A DNA stretch of 64,000 bases, taken from contig CM042088.1 of assembly GCA_023512835.1 (NCBI GenBank), positions 5,758,078-5,822,077 of the forward strand. Direction: 5' to 3'. Below are positions 54,164-64,000 of the stretch, piece after piece. The first letter of the stretch is position 1. Every line of letters begins with the position of its first letter. The notes under the pieces were generated by a model. That model was not told where the DNA came from and ran no database searches. It saw nothing but the letters and a program-made list of their open reading frames with translations. The position numbers and the translations under genes were made by a program. The DNA comes from Taxillus chinensis (lineage: Eukaryota; Streptophyta; Magnoliopsida; Santalales; Loranthaceae).

Positions 54164-54417
54164 TGATCGGGGGGATTTATACCCCCTTTTTAGGGCCATT
54201 TTGGGTACATTTTTATACTCTTTTTTCATTTATTGCCCATTTGTGCTACATTATCAAATTTTTATGGCCTAACCCGGAAAAGAGGATTTCTTGTAGTTTT
54301 TGTGGTATTTTTGCTATATTTTGACAGGAATCCAAAAATCAAGGAAGCATTCACCACATTCACAAAAGGAAGAAAGAATCCCAATGACCTAAAGATCACG
54401 ACGATCGAATTTCACCT

Positions 54418-54720
54418 TGGTCGGGTGAAGGACTTTCACCCGACTAAGTCGGGTGAAGCTCATATTTCAGTGATAGATTCCTAGAGCCTCAATGAAGATA
54501 TTCTTCTTCTGGTCGGGTGAAATCTGAGGTCGTTTGGAGGTGGTCGGGTGAAGGACTCTTCACCCGACCAGGTTGGGTGAAGCTTATTTTGCATATTCAG
54601 ACTCTCCTAGCATCATGGAACAGAACTTCCTTCTGGTTGGGTGAGATTTGAGGACAGTACATGGTGGTCGGGTGAAGGTCAGGTGAAGCCTTCTTCACCC
54701 AACCAAAGCCCAAAATTCGG
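54418..54720 (+). repeat. TCGGGTGAAG inverted-repeat words in solo LTR U3
   Basis: TCGGGTGAAG and its complement CTTCACCCGA recur several times, often as close inverted pairs (near 54420, 54545 and 54670), upstream of the TATA box at 54867. Position and symmetry suggest protein-binding or hairpin elements of the promoter. Confidence 0.65.
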
Positions 54721-54866
54721 CGATGAACTTCTTATTTTTTGTAGCTTTCTTATTCCCTTCTGGACCGAAGTCATTTTTGTAAATTTAAGAGGGGCTAATT
54801 ATTTGGAGGAATTATGAGGAATAATGGGATATTCAAATTCAAAAATTCAAATTTTTCTTGGGAGCC

Positions 54867-54874
54867 TATAAAAG
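54867..54874 (+). promoter_or_regulatory. TATA box of outer solo LTR
   Basis: TATAAAAG within GGAGCCTATAAAAGGGGAGC, about 700 bp into the LTR. It fits the promoter of the former element. Confidence 0.6.
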
Positions 54875-55662
54875 GGGAGCTGATCTTTCATTGGAAATCA
54901 TCAAGCAACTCATCATCCAATTCTCTTCCATCTTAAAAATCCATTCCTCATCTAGAGTAGAGAAAGGGAGAGAGAAGAAGGTTTGGGGTATCTCTTGGAG
55001 TTGAAGACAATCTGCTGGGAAAAGAATATGTAATGACCCGTGTGTGACCCGTGTGTAAGAAGTTAACCACAAACACCTTGGATGTTGGTGCACAAGTTTG
55101 AGGTAAGAGATGAGCCCAAGAGGGGACTTTTGGGAGGTGCATGTGACAAGTGGTAACGTGCATTTATGCCCTAGGAAGATGCTATGCGTATACAGGCGGT
55201 TTTAAGTTGTTTTGGCTGATCTTGGAGCTCACTTTTGATAGGGTAGATGGCCTCAAACAATTGGCGTGCAAGAACAAAAGTTTCTTAGAATGAGGTCCTC
55301 TACCTACCACAGACATTTCAGAACATTTGGAGCTGCACGTGAATTCACCCATTTCAAGTGCAAGCATATTTTTGCTTCTCAGACCTCTACTAGATGCAAG
55401 GAGGCTTGGGGTGAAGTTTGAGTGCATTTGGAGCTGCACGCCAATTGGGGAATTGGCGTTCAAATTGGCGTGCAGGCAGGTTTTTGCATGGTTGCCTTGG
55501 TTTTGTCATTCTAATCATCTTTTCCCAAAGGACCATATTGGAATTGTGACTATTTTGGTGTGTATGGATGTAGGAAGGTCATAGCTTGTTCCATCAAAAC
55601 TACATCGTTTTGATGCTGGGATTCGCTTAATCAAAACTACGTCGTTTTGATGTTGTGTTGTC

Positions 55663-55670
55663 TATATAAG
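55663..55670 (+). promoter_or_regulatory. TATA box of inner solo LTR with upstream palindromes
   Basis: TATATAAG, preceded by two near-palindromes AAAACTACATCGTTTT (about 55596-55611) and AAAACTACGTCGTTTT (about 55634-55649) with an ACGT-type core. The spacing to TATA suits a pol II promoter. Followed by a leader with TTTAGGGTTAGGG. Confidence 0.6.
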
Positions 55671-56271
55671 GAGGAGAAGCCCCTCTGTTTTAGGGTTAGG
55701 GTTTGTTGCTCCACCAGCCATCGCAGAGAGAGAAAGAGAGAGAGAGAGAGAGGGAAGGAGAGCTTCTGGTGGCTGCCGGAGCGTCTTGCGTGGAAGCGGA
55801 GCAGGAGAACATACAAGGTAGGGGTTCTGTTCTTCCTAAATCCTCCTCTGTCCTAGGGTTCTAGGGCTGATTATGGAGTTATACCTGTTTATATATATAT
55901 GTAATCCATATAGGTGTGATCTCCTATATGGATGTTGGCCTTCAATGGCAGTTTTTGATGTATTCTGGTGTTGGATGGTGTGCATATTAAGTGTTCGATA
56001 AAATGCCTGTGTGGATATGTCTGTGTGAATATGCCTAGTATGTGTTTGATAATATGCCTGTGTGGCGGGGTTTGTGGGTTTGTGTATGTATGCATGTTAA
56101 GCGTTTGGTAAAATACCTGTGAGACTCTGCGTGTCAAGTGTTTGATTTTATGCCTGATGGGCTGTGCGAACTAAGTGTTTGGTTTAATGCCTGTGTGACC
56201 TTGTATGCTGTGCTTGTGGAACCCGGTGGCTGTGGAAGCCCGGGACTGGAATTGTAAGCCTATATGGCCAT

Positions 56272-56385
56272 GGATATGTTAGTCCGTGTGGCTAAGCCTG
56301 AGAGGCTGTGGATATGTTAGCCCGTGTGGCTAAGCCTGAGTGGCTGTGGATATGTTAGCCTATATGGCTAAGCCTGTATGGCTGT
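56272..56385 (+). repeat. 38-bp tandem repeat, three copies
   Basis: Unit GGATATGTTAGCCCGTGTGG followed by CTAAGCCTGAGTGGCTGT, starting at 56272, 56310 and 56348. Copies are nearly alike. It lies in the transcribed part of the solo LTR. Confidence 0.85.
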
Positions 56386-57672
56386 GGATATGTGTGTGCC
56401 ATGTGAATGTGGAATACAACTTGTTTACATTTTATTGTCACTACACTGCACCTGTACACACTCATGTAGACGCTAGGAGCATGGGATGGGTTGGGGAGAC
56501 ATGATCCCTACTGAGCTATGGTTGCTCACCCCTCCCTCTATGTTGTGTTTTCTTTCAGGAACATACAGGCATTAGGGGGGACCCCAAGGTGGAAGACCTT
56601 ATTTACTTTACTGTCTACCATTTATGTTTTTTTTATGGGAATTGATGTAACCCCAGGGGGATGGATTGAAAAGAGGATTTTGTTGTAATAAAGACTGGTT
56701 TGGATTGTGGATTGCTTTTATGAACTTTACTTTCTTGAATGTGTTGTGGATGTTTAAAATGTTATATTCGGGGTTTGCACCTTAACCCCTTTGCCCTCCG
56801 TGTGGGTACTAGGGGAGTCACGTACCGGTTTCCTCGGGTTGGAAATCCGGGGCGTGATAGAATATCAACCTTGGAATTCTTGGTCTAAATAGGCAAGCTA
56901 TCCTTTTGGTTTTTCTATTCCATGTTTTGTAATTTTGTTGTTTTCAATCTAACTATGGAAGCTTAAAACCCTTGATTGGGGTTAGGATGGAGTTTGATGT
57001 AATAAATTAATTTGCAATGTTTTAGTTTAATCTTTTTCACCTTGTGAGTATTTATTGGATATTTTGGGTTTAAATATAGAATGGATTCTGGCAATTTCAT
57101 TTTATCATATTAGGTATTTATGTGAAGGATTGGAAAATGAAGCATACGTACTGGAAAAATTGAGATATTCAAACTAGGGATTACATGACATGCGGTAGCG
57201 AGTGTAAGCCTAGGATACCAAGTTAAGAGTGGGTGCGATGCCAACTCTAGACTAAACAACCCAAATCTTAAAGGGTCACCCGTCCCCCATGCTAGAGTGT
57301 ATACAGAATTATTGCACTTGGAAAAGGCTAATTCATGCATTAGAGGTTGGGTATTAAATATTGTCACAAAGGAAAGAATTAGATTGAACTAAGATATAAT
57401 CTTGAGAAAAATATATCAAATGAAATCTTAACTCCAATCATCTTTATCAATTGAACTTATCTCTACTCAAAACAATATTTCCATCTTTCACATATTTTCG
57501 AAAATCAAATTATTTAAATTCAGTTATGCTTTTATATTTATTTCACTCAAAAATCCCTTTATAAGCTAGTTAAAAATTTCCAATTCTACATCCTTCCCTT
57601 GGGTTCGATATCCAGCTTTAAAAATCCACTTTATTACTTGTCACGATTTGTACACTTGCAAATTGTCGATCA

Positions 57673-57946
57673 GCCTGCTTTATCCATATCCAATTTGACG
57701 CATGTAGGAATGGGCGTTTTCATGTGAGTCACATCAATCATCTTGAATTTCAATCTCCTTTGTGTATTTAGTTTGACTGATAAAGATCCCATCCTTCAAC
57801 TGCTTGACCTCTAACCCAAGAAAGAATGAAAGTTCTCCCATCATACTTATTTCATATTCGTTTTTCATCAACTGGGAGAATTCTTCACACTGCTTTTTGT
57901 CCCTTGATCCGAAGATGATGTCATCAAAATAAATCTGGACAATCAA
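57673..57946 (-). pseudogene. C4 reverse transcriptase, catalytic part
   Basis: Holds catalytic YFDD (57920-57931) in VQIYFDDIIFGS, then SFFLGLEVKQLKDGIFISQTKYTKEI. A one-base shift follows near 57745 and the frame runs to the solo LTR at 57672. The RT half upstream of YFDD is missing; integrase C-terminal sequence joins directly near 57945, so about two thirds of the RT fingers and palm was deleted. It continues at 54163. Confidence 0.82.
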
Positions 57947-58959
57947 GGGTGATCCTTTTCCTTCCGAAGTTGAATGCCCAACTGCTCTATGTTAGGTCCT
58001 TGGGCTGGTTGAGTTGACAGAGACTGAACAGGTTGAATGTTAGAGTCATGATCTTCTGTTGATTTTTGATTTGTTTCTGCAGTAACCAGTTCAGCTCTTT
58101 GGTCTTCAGGTTTAGGTTCATCTTCCAGTGGTTCAGTTGTTGTAGGATTATATGTGTCTTGGTCTTTTACTAGGATAGTGTCCTGCACTTCATGTACATT
58201 TTGGTCTCCTTTCTGTATACCATGGTTAGTCTCATCAAATGAAACATGAATAGACTCTTCAACAGTTCTAGTCCTTCTATTAAACACACAATAAGCCTTG
58301 CTGGTCATGGAATATCCAACGAGATACCCATCATCTGACTTGGCATCAAACTTATTCAAGTAATCCTTGCCATTGTTCAGAATGTAGCAAGTACACCTGA
58401 AGATCCTTAGGTGACCAATGTTTGGTCTCCTTCCCTTTTATAACTCATAGGGTGTTTTCATGGCTCATTTGTTAATCAGAGTTCTGTTTTGTACATAAGA
58501 AGCAGTGGCAACAGCTTTAGCCCACAAGTATTTTGGGAACTGAGCTCCTGTCAACATGGTTCTAGCTGCTTCAACTAAAGTTCTATTCTTTCTTTCAGCG
58601 ACTCCATTTTGTTGTGGAGTTCTAGGTGCTGAGAAATTATGCTGGATACCATGTTCAGTACAAAACTCTAACATATCAGAAAATTCAAATTCCTTGCCAT
58701 GATCGCTTCTAATGCATTTACTAGAAAGACTCTTAACATTAGTTATCCAATTGAAGAGTTCAACAAGGTTTTCAAATGTTTCAGTTTTTTTTATGAGAAA
58801 CATGACCCATGTATATCTGGTATAGTCATCTACTACTGCAATGAAGTATGTTGTACCAGATAAGGAAGACACATTTATTGCTCCACATAGGTCCATGTGC
58901 AGAAGTTCAAGTGGTTGTGTGATTGAGGTTTTATCCACACTCTTAAAAGAATATTTCAC
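57943..58959 (-). pseudogene. C4 integrase core and C-terminal region
   Basis: 58465-58959 shows the DDE residues: LLHMDLCGAI (Asp), IRSDHGKEF (Asp) and NGVAERKNRT (Glu), with TPQQNGVAER intact. After a short break, 57943-58359 holds the NKFDAKSDDGYLVGYS...YCVFNRRTRTVEESIHVSFDE module and an acidic linker. The core is unbroken over 164 codons, better kept than in C3. Confidence 0.86.
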
Positions 58960-58971
58960 TTGCTTGCCCAG

Positions 58972-59876
58972 CTAACAATCCCTACAAGGGTGTTCTTTCT
59001 CATAAACATGCTTAGGTAAGCCCTCAACCAAATCAAGAGATGCTAATTTAGACATAGTCTTGAAGTTTGAATGACCAAATCTCTTGTGCCAGAACCAACT
59101 AATGTCAGGTGAAGCTCTGGACAGAAAGCATATTGGTTCATTGGATTGAGCATTACCAAAGACCAATTTATAGACATTTCCTTGTCTTTGTCCATTCAGC
59201 TTTACCTCTTTGGAGACGGGGTCTACAACTGTGCAGGTGTGCTTAGTGAACAACACTTTATAACCTTTGTCGCACAATTGACTTATGCTCAACAAGTTAT
59301 GTTTAAGACCTTGAACAATAGACACATTCTAAATTGAAACAAAACCATTAGAGAGAATTCCCTTACCAACAATCTTACCCTTTTTTTTATCCCCGAATGT
59401 AACAGATAAAGCTGCAACCTCCCTTACTTCACTCAACAGAGAGGCATCATCTATCATGTGTACAGAACAGGCACTGTTAAGATACCACTGGCTGGAATTG
59501 ATCTTTTGTTTCCGATGGTTACTTTTAGCTTTATGTACCTGTTCCTGCACATCAAATAACTAAGTCTTGGGGGCCCAATGATGATTGGGCTTTGGGTAAG
59601 TGAAAGCTGCAGTTGACAGTTTAGGTTTCCAATAAGAAGGAGCAGATTTATTTTCCATGCTAATTTGGATGGTTCATCATTAGCAATGTTAGCAGGAGTG
59701 TTCTTAGGGCTCTTTGTGGATTCTCCTTTCTTATGGTTACTCTTGGCAGCTTTGCTAGGCACAGAATTGATAGTTTTCATCACAGGTTTAGGAGTTTTGT
59801 TCTTTGGTAAGGTAACCTGTGTGTGCCTTGTTTTCTTCTTCCTATCAGTAATGTGACTGTGCAAATTTTCTAAAAA
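58972..59876 (-). pseudogene. C4 gag end, protease and integrase zinc-binding segment
   Basis: 59454-59864 begins with a Lys/Ser/Thr-rich gag C-terminal tail. The protease strand SQWYLNSACSVHMID (about 59455-59490) has Asn for the catalytic Asp and Ala for Gly. GLKHNLLSISQLCDKGYKV follows. 58972-59325 includes WHKRFGHSNFKTMSKLASL and HPCRDC (zinc site). Gag upstream of the tail is absent. Confidence 0.78.
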
Positions 59877-59915
59877 GTTTTAATTAACTAACTTTTCTGA
59901 ACAGATCTCAGATAT

Positions 59916-61769
59916 GATGGAGAAGACGACAATAGTAATGTGAGTGATGTGAGACTTAATTAACTATCAGACAAATCTAAGATGGGAGTAAATGTTCTTT
60001 GCTGAACAGATTTCAGATATGATAGGAATGCTTGGAGATAGTTTTGATTGTGGGAAACAACACGTAGAAGAGACTCAATGATCGTGTTGGATCTTGGATA
60101 AACAAGAAAGTATTATTGATCGAAAGGTTTGATCTTGATCTTAGTTCAACGCGGCGCACAACACTTCCAAGTTTGTTCTCTCTCTCAGAGTCTCTATCTC
60201 TTGCGTTTCAACTCTTGCTTCAATTCTGCAAAAGATATATCTTAATGTATTTCAGAATGCTTTTATTGTATTCTGTGTATTCCACGCTTTCAGAGAAAGA
60301 GGCTAACTCTCATTTTTGTCGTTAAGTGTGAGAGAGATATATATTTTAAGTTTAGATTGTTGTGCGCCTAGTTGTTCATCCGACAGACTGACTTCCCGCC
60401 ACTGGATATACGGGATGTCAGGGGATGGGTTGATCTGCTCTGATTTGCAGATCTGTTGCCCATGCTGCGCAGTTGCATGCCCATACTTGCGTAGTCGATC
60501 TTCGCCGTTCATTCGTGGAGAGTGGTTGATTGCAATTAATGCGGCATTAATTGCACTTCAGCTGCTCTGGATGGTGAAGGTTTACTGTACAAACCCTAGC
60601 TAAAGATATCGCTAAATGAATATGCTTAGGGTTGGAAGTATGCTTTGAAGGTGAGTGCCTCGTAGGTTTGGTGACTCGAAGGTTTTAGTTAGAGCTTATT
60701 AAAGTTGCGGAAGTTTGCTTTAGACTTTACAGTGTTGATATCTGCGAGTCTACGACTCACACATCTTCGAGTCTTTGAGGCTAGAGTTCGAGTTAGATTA
60801 AGTCTCTTGTGTCACACTATTAACTGTGAGTCTACGAGTCTGCGACTTTCCTATTGGCTCTTAGAGTGACTTCTTCGTAGTGTGCCTAATCTATCCGTTG
60901 TTACAGCTGCGAGTCTACGACCCTAGCTCTGCGGATCTACGACCCTCGGGTTTCTCAGTTTATTTTACTTGACTAAGAGGCTCTTTGACTCTGCGAGTCT
61001 TCAACCTTGAAAATCTTCGACTCTACGAGTCTTAGACTTTACATTTCTTCCTTGGCCTTTCTCAGTTGTTTATGCTCTGAGATTATTCTACGAGTCTTCG
61101 ACTCTATGGCTACGACCCTTCAGCTGCAACTCTCTGCCTTCAAGATCTTCGAGTCTATGATATGTCTGACAAGTTCTTTAATATACCTGTATTCCTTGAG
61201 TTTACGGCTCTACAAGCCTTGAGTCTACAACTCTACGACTTTTGAGCTACAGATTCATTTAAGTTAGTCAGTTTTGTTGGCTTCGACTCTTCGACCTTCG
61301 ACCTACGAGTCTGCGAGTCCCGTTTTCTTAACAGGGTTTTAAGGCTGCGACTCTACGACCCTTAAGTCTACGAGTCTAGCGATACATTAAGTTCTGTTAA
61401 GTGACATGAGCGCTCTAGGAACTCTACAGTTCTATAGGTTTCGAGTCTTTGAATTATTTAGGTTCGGTTACTGTTCTTTTATTCTTTGACTCTACGAGTC
61501 TCTGAATTGAATCGTCGCTTACAGTAACGCTCCCTTTTCGTACCGTGACTCTATGACCTTCGACCCGGGATCTACGAGTCGCAATGTGTTCTGTCACAAA
61601 TATGCTTCGAGTCTCCAGACCCTACGAGTCTACAAGCCGCTCGCCAATATGTCCTGTGACAGTTTTACTTTTACGAACTACGACTTTCTGACCCTACGAC
61701 CTTCGGATCTTCGAGTCTCCAGACTTAGACTGTATTTTGGCAGCTTCATCAAATCCTATATTTCCAACA
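59916..61769 (-). repeat. 5' LTR of C4, 3' end deleted
   Basis: Matches 46357-48177 of the other LTR. The last 122 bp (46235-46356 equivalent, with the C-run) and the PBS are missing; the deletion joins the LTR to the gag tail near 59880-59915, where a short piece of LTR (CTGAACAGATCTCAGATATGAT) is duplicated. Own-strand start TGTTGGAAATATAGG at 61769, TSD AATAT outside. Confidence 0.87.
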
Positions 61770-62309
61770 AATATCCCTCATAAATAATTTACACAGGAAA
61801 GGTCACTTTGGCGACATCATGCTTCAATTAATCATTTAAAATGATGAACAACTAAATTCATATAATATCTTATTTGTGATTGACCAAATAATTTCTGAAT
61901 TTAAAGTTTATCACACAAATGTGTGAATCTGAATTTATCGCATAATTACACAAATATAATATGCATGATACATTTTATTTCACAAAATAAACTATTATAT
62001 CTTTCCTATAATATTTTAAGATATAATCAGTAATAATTTAATAAGAAAGATAATCATCATATCAAATTGATTATTATTGAACGATTCTCATATAATCAAA
62101 TTTTACATATAAAGATTTCTATTCTAATTCTTCTACTTTAAATGCATGAAAAAAAGGGAATATTCAAACTCACATAAAAGCTTTAACAAACCAAGTTAGA
62201 TTATTATAAAAATAAAAGGAATAAGGAGAAAAAAGAAAAGAAAATAATACATCTTAATTAATCGATTGTATAGTCTCTTGAAAGGTTGGTTCACTTTAAT
62301 TCTTACGCG

Positions 62310-62358
<49 letters not shown>

Positions 62359-62720
62359 TGGACAACCATTGGACAACCATGGACCACAGTCCACACATAA
62401 CAAGATCTACAAGCAAGCACGTACAGTAAGAGAAAACTTTGAAATTTTAACCTTTTTTTAAAAACAACATATTAAATCTTTTACTTCTTAATATATTACA
62501 AACATGTGCCAACAGAACAATAGCGAAACATAGAATTACTATAAAACTACGATTATAAAAAAAATTGATTACCAGATTTACAATAGTATATTCAATGTTG
62601 TGAATTCTATTAAACAAAAAATGGACGGAAGAAATAGTAAACCCTAATAATCATATAACTGTAATTGCCCTGATGGCAGTAAAACAATATTGATTCAATC
62701 AAACAATTCTAGGGCAAAGC
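61770..62720 (-). other. C5 leader, PBS-proximal part
   Basis: Begins with the right TSD AATAT (61770-61774) of C4. AT-rich, non-coding. Contains a (TA)n(TG)n microsatellite at about 62310-62358. No gene recognised; short frames are unsupported. Confidence 0.55.
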
Positions 62721-62732
62721 GCTTTGATACCA
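62721..62732 (-). other. C5 primer-binding site (tRNA-iMet type)
   Basis: On the minus strand TGGTATCAAAGC, two bases after LTR end CTTACA. It differs at one base from TGGTATCAGAGC, a common variant in plant Copia elements. Faces gag at 45901. Confidence 0.8.
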
Positions 62733-62734
62733 AT

Positions 62735-63175
62735 TGTAAGAATTTAATTAACTGTGGGATCCTTATTTGCCAAGAGATTGCTTGATTTGAAATAATAAAT
62801 TGGAAGCGTTCATTGCCGGAGTTTGATCAACGAGTTGTGATATTCCAAATTAGCACGATCCTTATGAACCCTAGTTCTTAATAGCTCTTTTGATAGGGAT
62901 ACAGACCTAATAAGTTGTCATGTAACCTCAGGACCATAAACTATATATAGTATTTTCTATTTCTAATATGACCCCTCATCAAATTAAAAATAGTTGTCTA
63001 GTATCTACATATTAATTCCATGACAATTATATCCTCAAGCCTTATTTAAAATCTTTAATTAAATCACTTTAATTTAGGCTTTCCAAAGATAACACAAGAC
63101 ATTTAATATTTACATGTTTGGCCTTCTATATGATGGAATTATTCTAATAGCTCTCTCTTTTTTTCATCTATAACA
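62735..63175 (-). repeat. 5' LTR of C5 (about 440 bp)
   Basis: The end next to the PBS is clear (plus strand TGTAAGAATTTAATT). The other end is less certain: plus ATAACA at 63175 gives an own-strand start TGTTATAGATG, a normal Copia LTR start. The partner LTR is not in the window, so this boundary cannot be confirmed. Confidence 0.5.
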
Positions 63176-63436
63176 AAAACTGCCCCAATTGTAAGGTATG
63201 TCATTATGAGGAGTTATTTTACAACACTACCTAGAGTGTGGTTTGGATATTTATAAATTCCCCAATGTGGGGTGAACTATTGATCAGGTTATCTAAAAGA
63301 AAATATATTTAGACACAAAAAGGGTGAACAATGGTAGTATTACAAGATAAGAAAATAGAATTTGTCTCAAACCCTCAAAAATAGAAATAAACTTATCTTT
63401 AGCTAGTAGAAGGAAACCTTTGATGGCAAATGCCCC
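63176..63436 (+). other. Unassigned AT-rich flank
   Basis: Sequence between the C5 LTR and the next LTR. No gene, repeat or motif recognised. It may be the original target DNA of C5 or an unrecognised older repeat. Confidence 0.4.
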
Positions 63437-64000
63437 TGTCATGCCCCCAATTCTGAAAGCCCGAGATTGAGCACGTGACTGCCTCATGCCTGCACCTGAA
63501 AGGTTAAGAGGTTGGTGACTAGCACCTAATAGAGACTACAAAGCGGGCGCTGTCTCACGCTCCCATGTACTGTCACACAATAAGGGTATGATAGTACTTC
63601 CTCAATGATATCCATTAAACAAAATATCTTAAAACAAGCAAACCATAAAATAGTTATACTGTCTTACAATGTCCACGAACCCATGTTTAGGAAATCACAA
63701 TCCAAACAAATAACACAATAATCATAAGTCCTATAATGACATAAGCATTACATCAAAATCATGGTCCACTTGACTACTAGTGCTCCTCCAATCTCCCTTC
63801 AGTACCTGCAAGAGATTTAGCAACATAGGTATGAGCTTCATAGCTCAGTAGGTGACTATCCCTCTACACTCTCTGGTCAGTTAAACTGACAAATTCAATA
63901 TGCAAAGTGTAAATGTGCGAGTGTAGTGTTCAACAACCACACCACATATAACATCATTATTCATAACAATTCAATCATGCACTTCACCGTGCAAATTGTG
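63437..64000 (-). mobile_element. 3' part of a chromovirus/Tekay-like LTR, cut by window edge
   Basis: Plus-strand TGTCATGCCCCCAATTCTGAAA corresponds, in reverse, to the end of the solo LTR at 6851-8952 (TTCAGAATTTGGAGGCGTGACA). The block GTTGGTGACTA further on is shared as well. Continues to the window end. Whether it is solo or part of a full element cannot be seen. Confidence 0.6.

Larger units (their letters stand above)
55029..56859 (+). mobile_element. Solo LTR (1.83 kb, chromovirus/Tekay-like ends), nested in another solo LTR
   Basis: Starts TGTAATGACCCG, ends CCGGGGCGTGATA (last bases TA, where the family has CA). TSD GAATA at 55024-55028 and 56860-56864, perfect. Its ends resemble the solo LTR at 6851-8952 and the LTR at 63437. 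It holds TATATAAG at 55663-55670, two AAAACTAC[A/G]TCGTTTTGAT palindromes upstream, (AG)n near 55725-55760, and a 38-bp tandem repeat at 56272-56385. No coding region. Confidence 0.9.
54164..57672 (+). mobile_element. Solo LTR (about 1.67 kb net), in C4 RT, itself interrupted
   Basis: Starts TGATCGGGGGGATTTATACCCC, ends CTTGCAAATTGTCGATCA. Flanks GCCTA (54159-54163) and GCCTG (57673-57677) are a 5-bp TSD with one change. C4 RT coding resumes on both sides. The ends resemble plant Ty3/Gypsy LTRs; family uncertain (Athila-like is possible). TATAAAAG at 54867-54874 gives plus orientation. A second solo LTR (55029-56859) sits inside it, in the presumed R/U5. Confidence 0.85.
46235..61769 (-). mobile_element. 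Sirevirus-like Ty1/Copia element C4 with extra Ulp1-like ORF
   Basis: Order on the minus strand: 5' LTR (59916-61769, end deleted), gag remnant, protease, integrase, RT piece, [solo LTRs], RT/RNase H, long spacer, ORF3 (48588-51605), repeated PPT-like motifs, PPT, 3' LTR (46235-48177). TSD AATAT. The LTR end (TTCACCC(n)...CTCTAG...GGGACCTACA) and ORF3 are like those of C3, so both belong to one lineage but to different families. Deletions removed the PBS with most of gag, and the N-terminal half of RT. Confidence 0.88.
45090..63175 (-). mobile_element. Ty1/Copia element C5, oldest host element, fragmentary
   Basis: 5' LTR about 62735-63175 and PBS 62721-62732. The leader (61775-62720, then 45902-46229 after removal of C4) leads to gag (45102-45901), cut at 45090 by insertion of G2. 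Pol and 3' LTR are outside the window or lost. Evidence for one element is the shared orientation, the PBS facing this gag, and the clean TSD of C4 that joins the two leader parts. Confidence 0.68.

Noticed and set aside
62310..62358. (TA)n(TG)n tract as a structural or regulatory element.
   Set aside because: Ordinary microsatellite in an AT-rich leader with no further signal.

Overview
This is plant nuclear DNA, almost certainly from a flowering plant with a repeat-rich genome. I find no host gene, tRNA or rRNA. Nearly every base belongs to LTR retrotransposons inserted into one another, and almost all of their reading frames carry stops or frameshifts. The evidence is direct: Ty3/Gypsy and Ty1/Copia pol motifs, long terminal repeats with TG...CA ends, 5-bp target-site duplications (TSDs), tRNA-type primer-binding sites (PBS) and polypurine tracts (PPT).

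Layout as I reconstruct it. The outermost host is an old Copia element C5 (minus strand): LTR about 62735-63175, PBS 62721-62732, gag 45102-45901. Two large elements split C5. On the left is G2, a Ty3/Gypsy element of Tat/Ogre type on the plus strand; its pol starts at 13035 and its 3' LTR ends at 45089. On the right is C4, a Sirevirus-like Copia element on the minus strand (46235-61769, TSD AATAT).

Inside G2 lie G1 and C3. G1 is another Tat/Ogre element on the minus strand (13034 leftward, cut at 334). C3 is a second Sirevirus-like Copia element on the plus strand (17384-41318, TSD CACCA). G1 has taken a solo LTR (6851-8952, TSD AAATG) into its ORF1, and another LTR (1-333) cuts its integrase. 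C3 has taken Tat/Ogre material (23120 to about 35455) into its reverse transcriptase. C4 has taken a solo LTR (54164-57672) into its reverse transcriptase, and that LTR holds a further solo LTR (55029-56859, TSD GAATA). The right edge (63437-64000) is one more LTR piece.

The Tat/Ogre elements show ORF1 (DUF7745-like), gag with Cx2Hx5Hx4C fingers, protease (DNGS) with a downstream G-patch, RT (YVDD), RNase H, a second RNase H, integrase, then a 3' UTR with tandem repeats before the PPT and LTR. The Copia elements show gag, protease, integrase, RT and RNase H.

The most interesting content is a third ORF between pol and the 3' LTR in both Copia elements C3 and C4. It has an N-terminal domain resembling plant transposon-associated proteins, a low-complexity middle, and a C-terminal Ulp1/C48-type cysteine protease domain with a His-Asp-Gln-Cys set. 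In C3 it is one 926-codon frame broken by a single stop. In both elements it is preceded by a TATA-like box, a telo-box and a pyrimidine-rich leader, as if it carried its own plant-type promoter.
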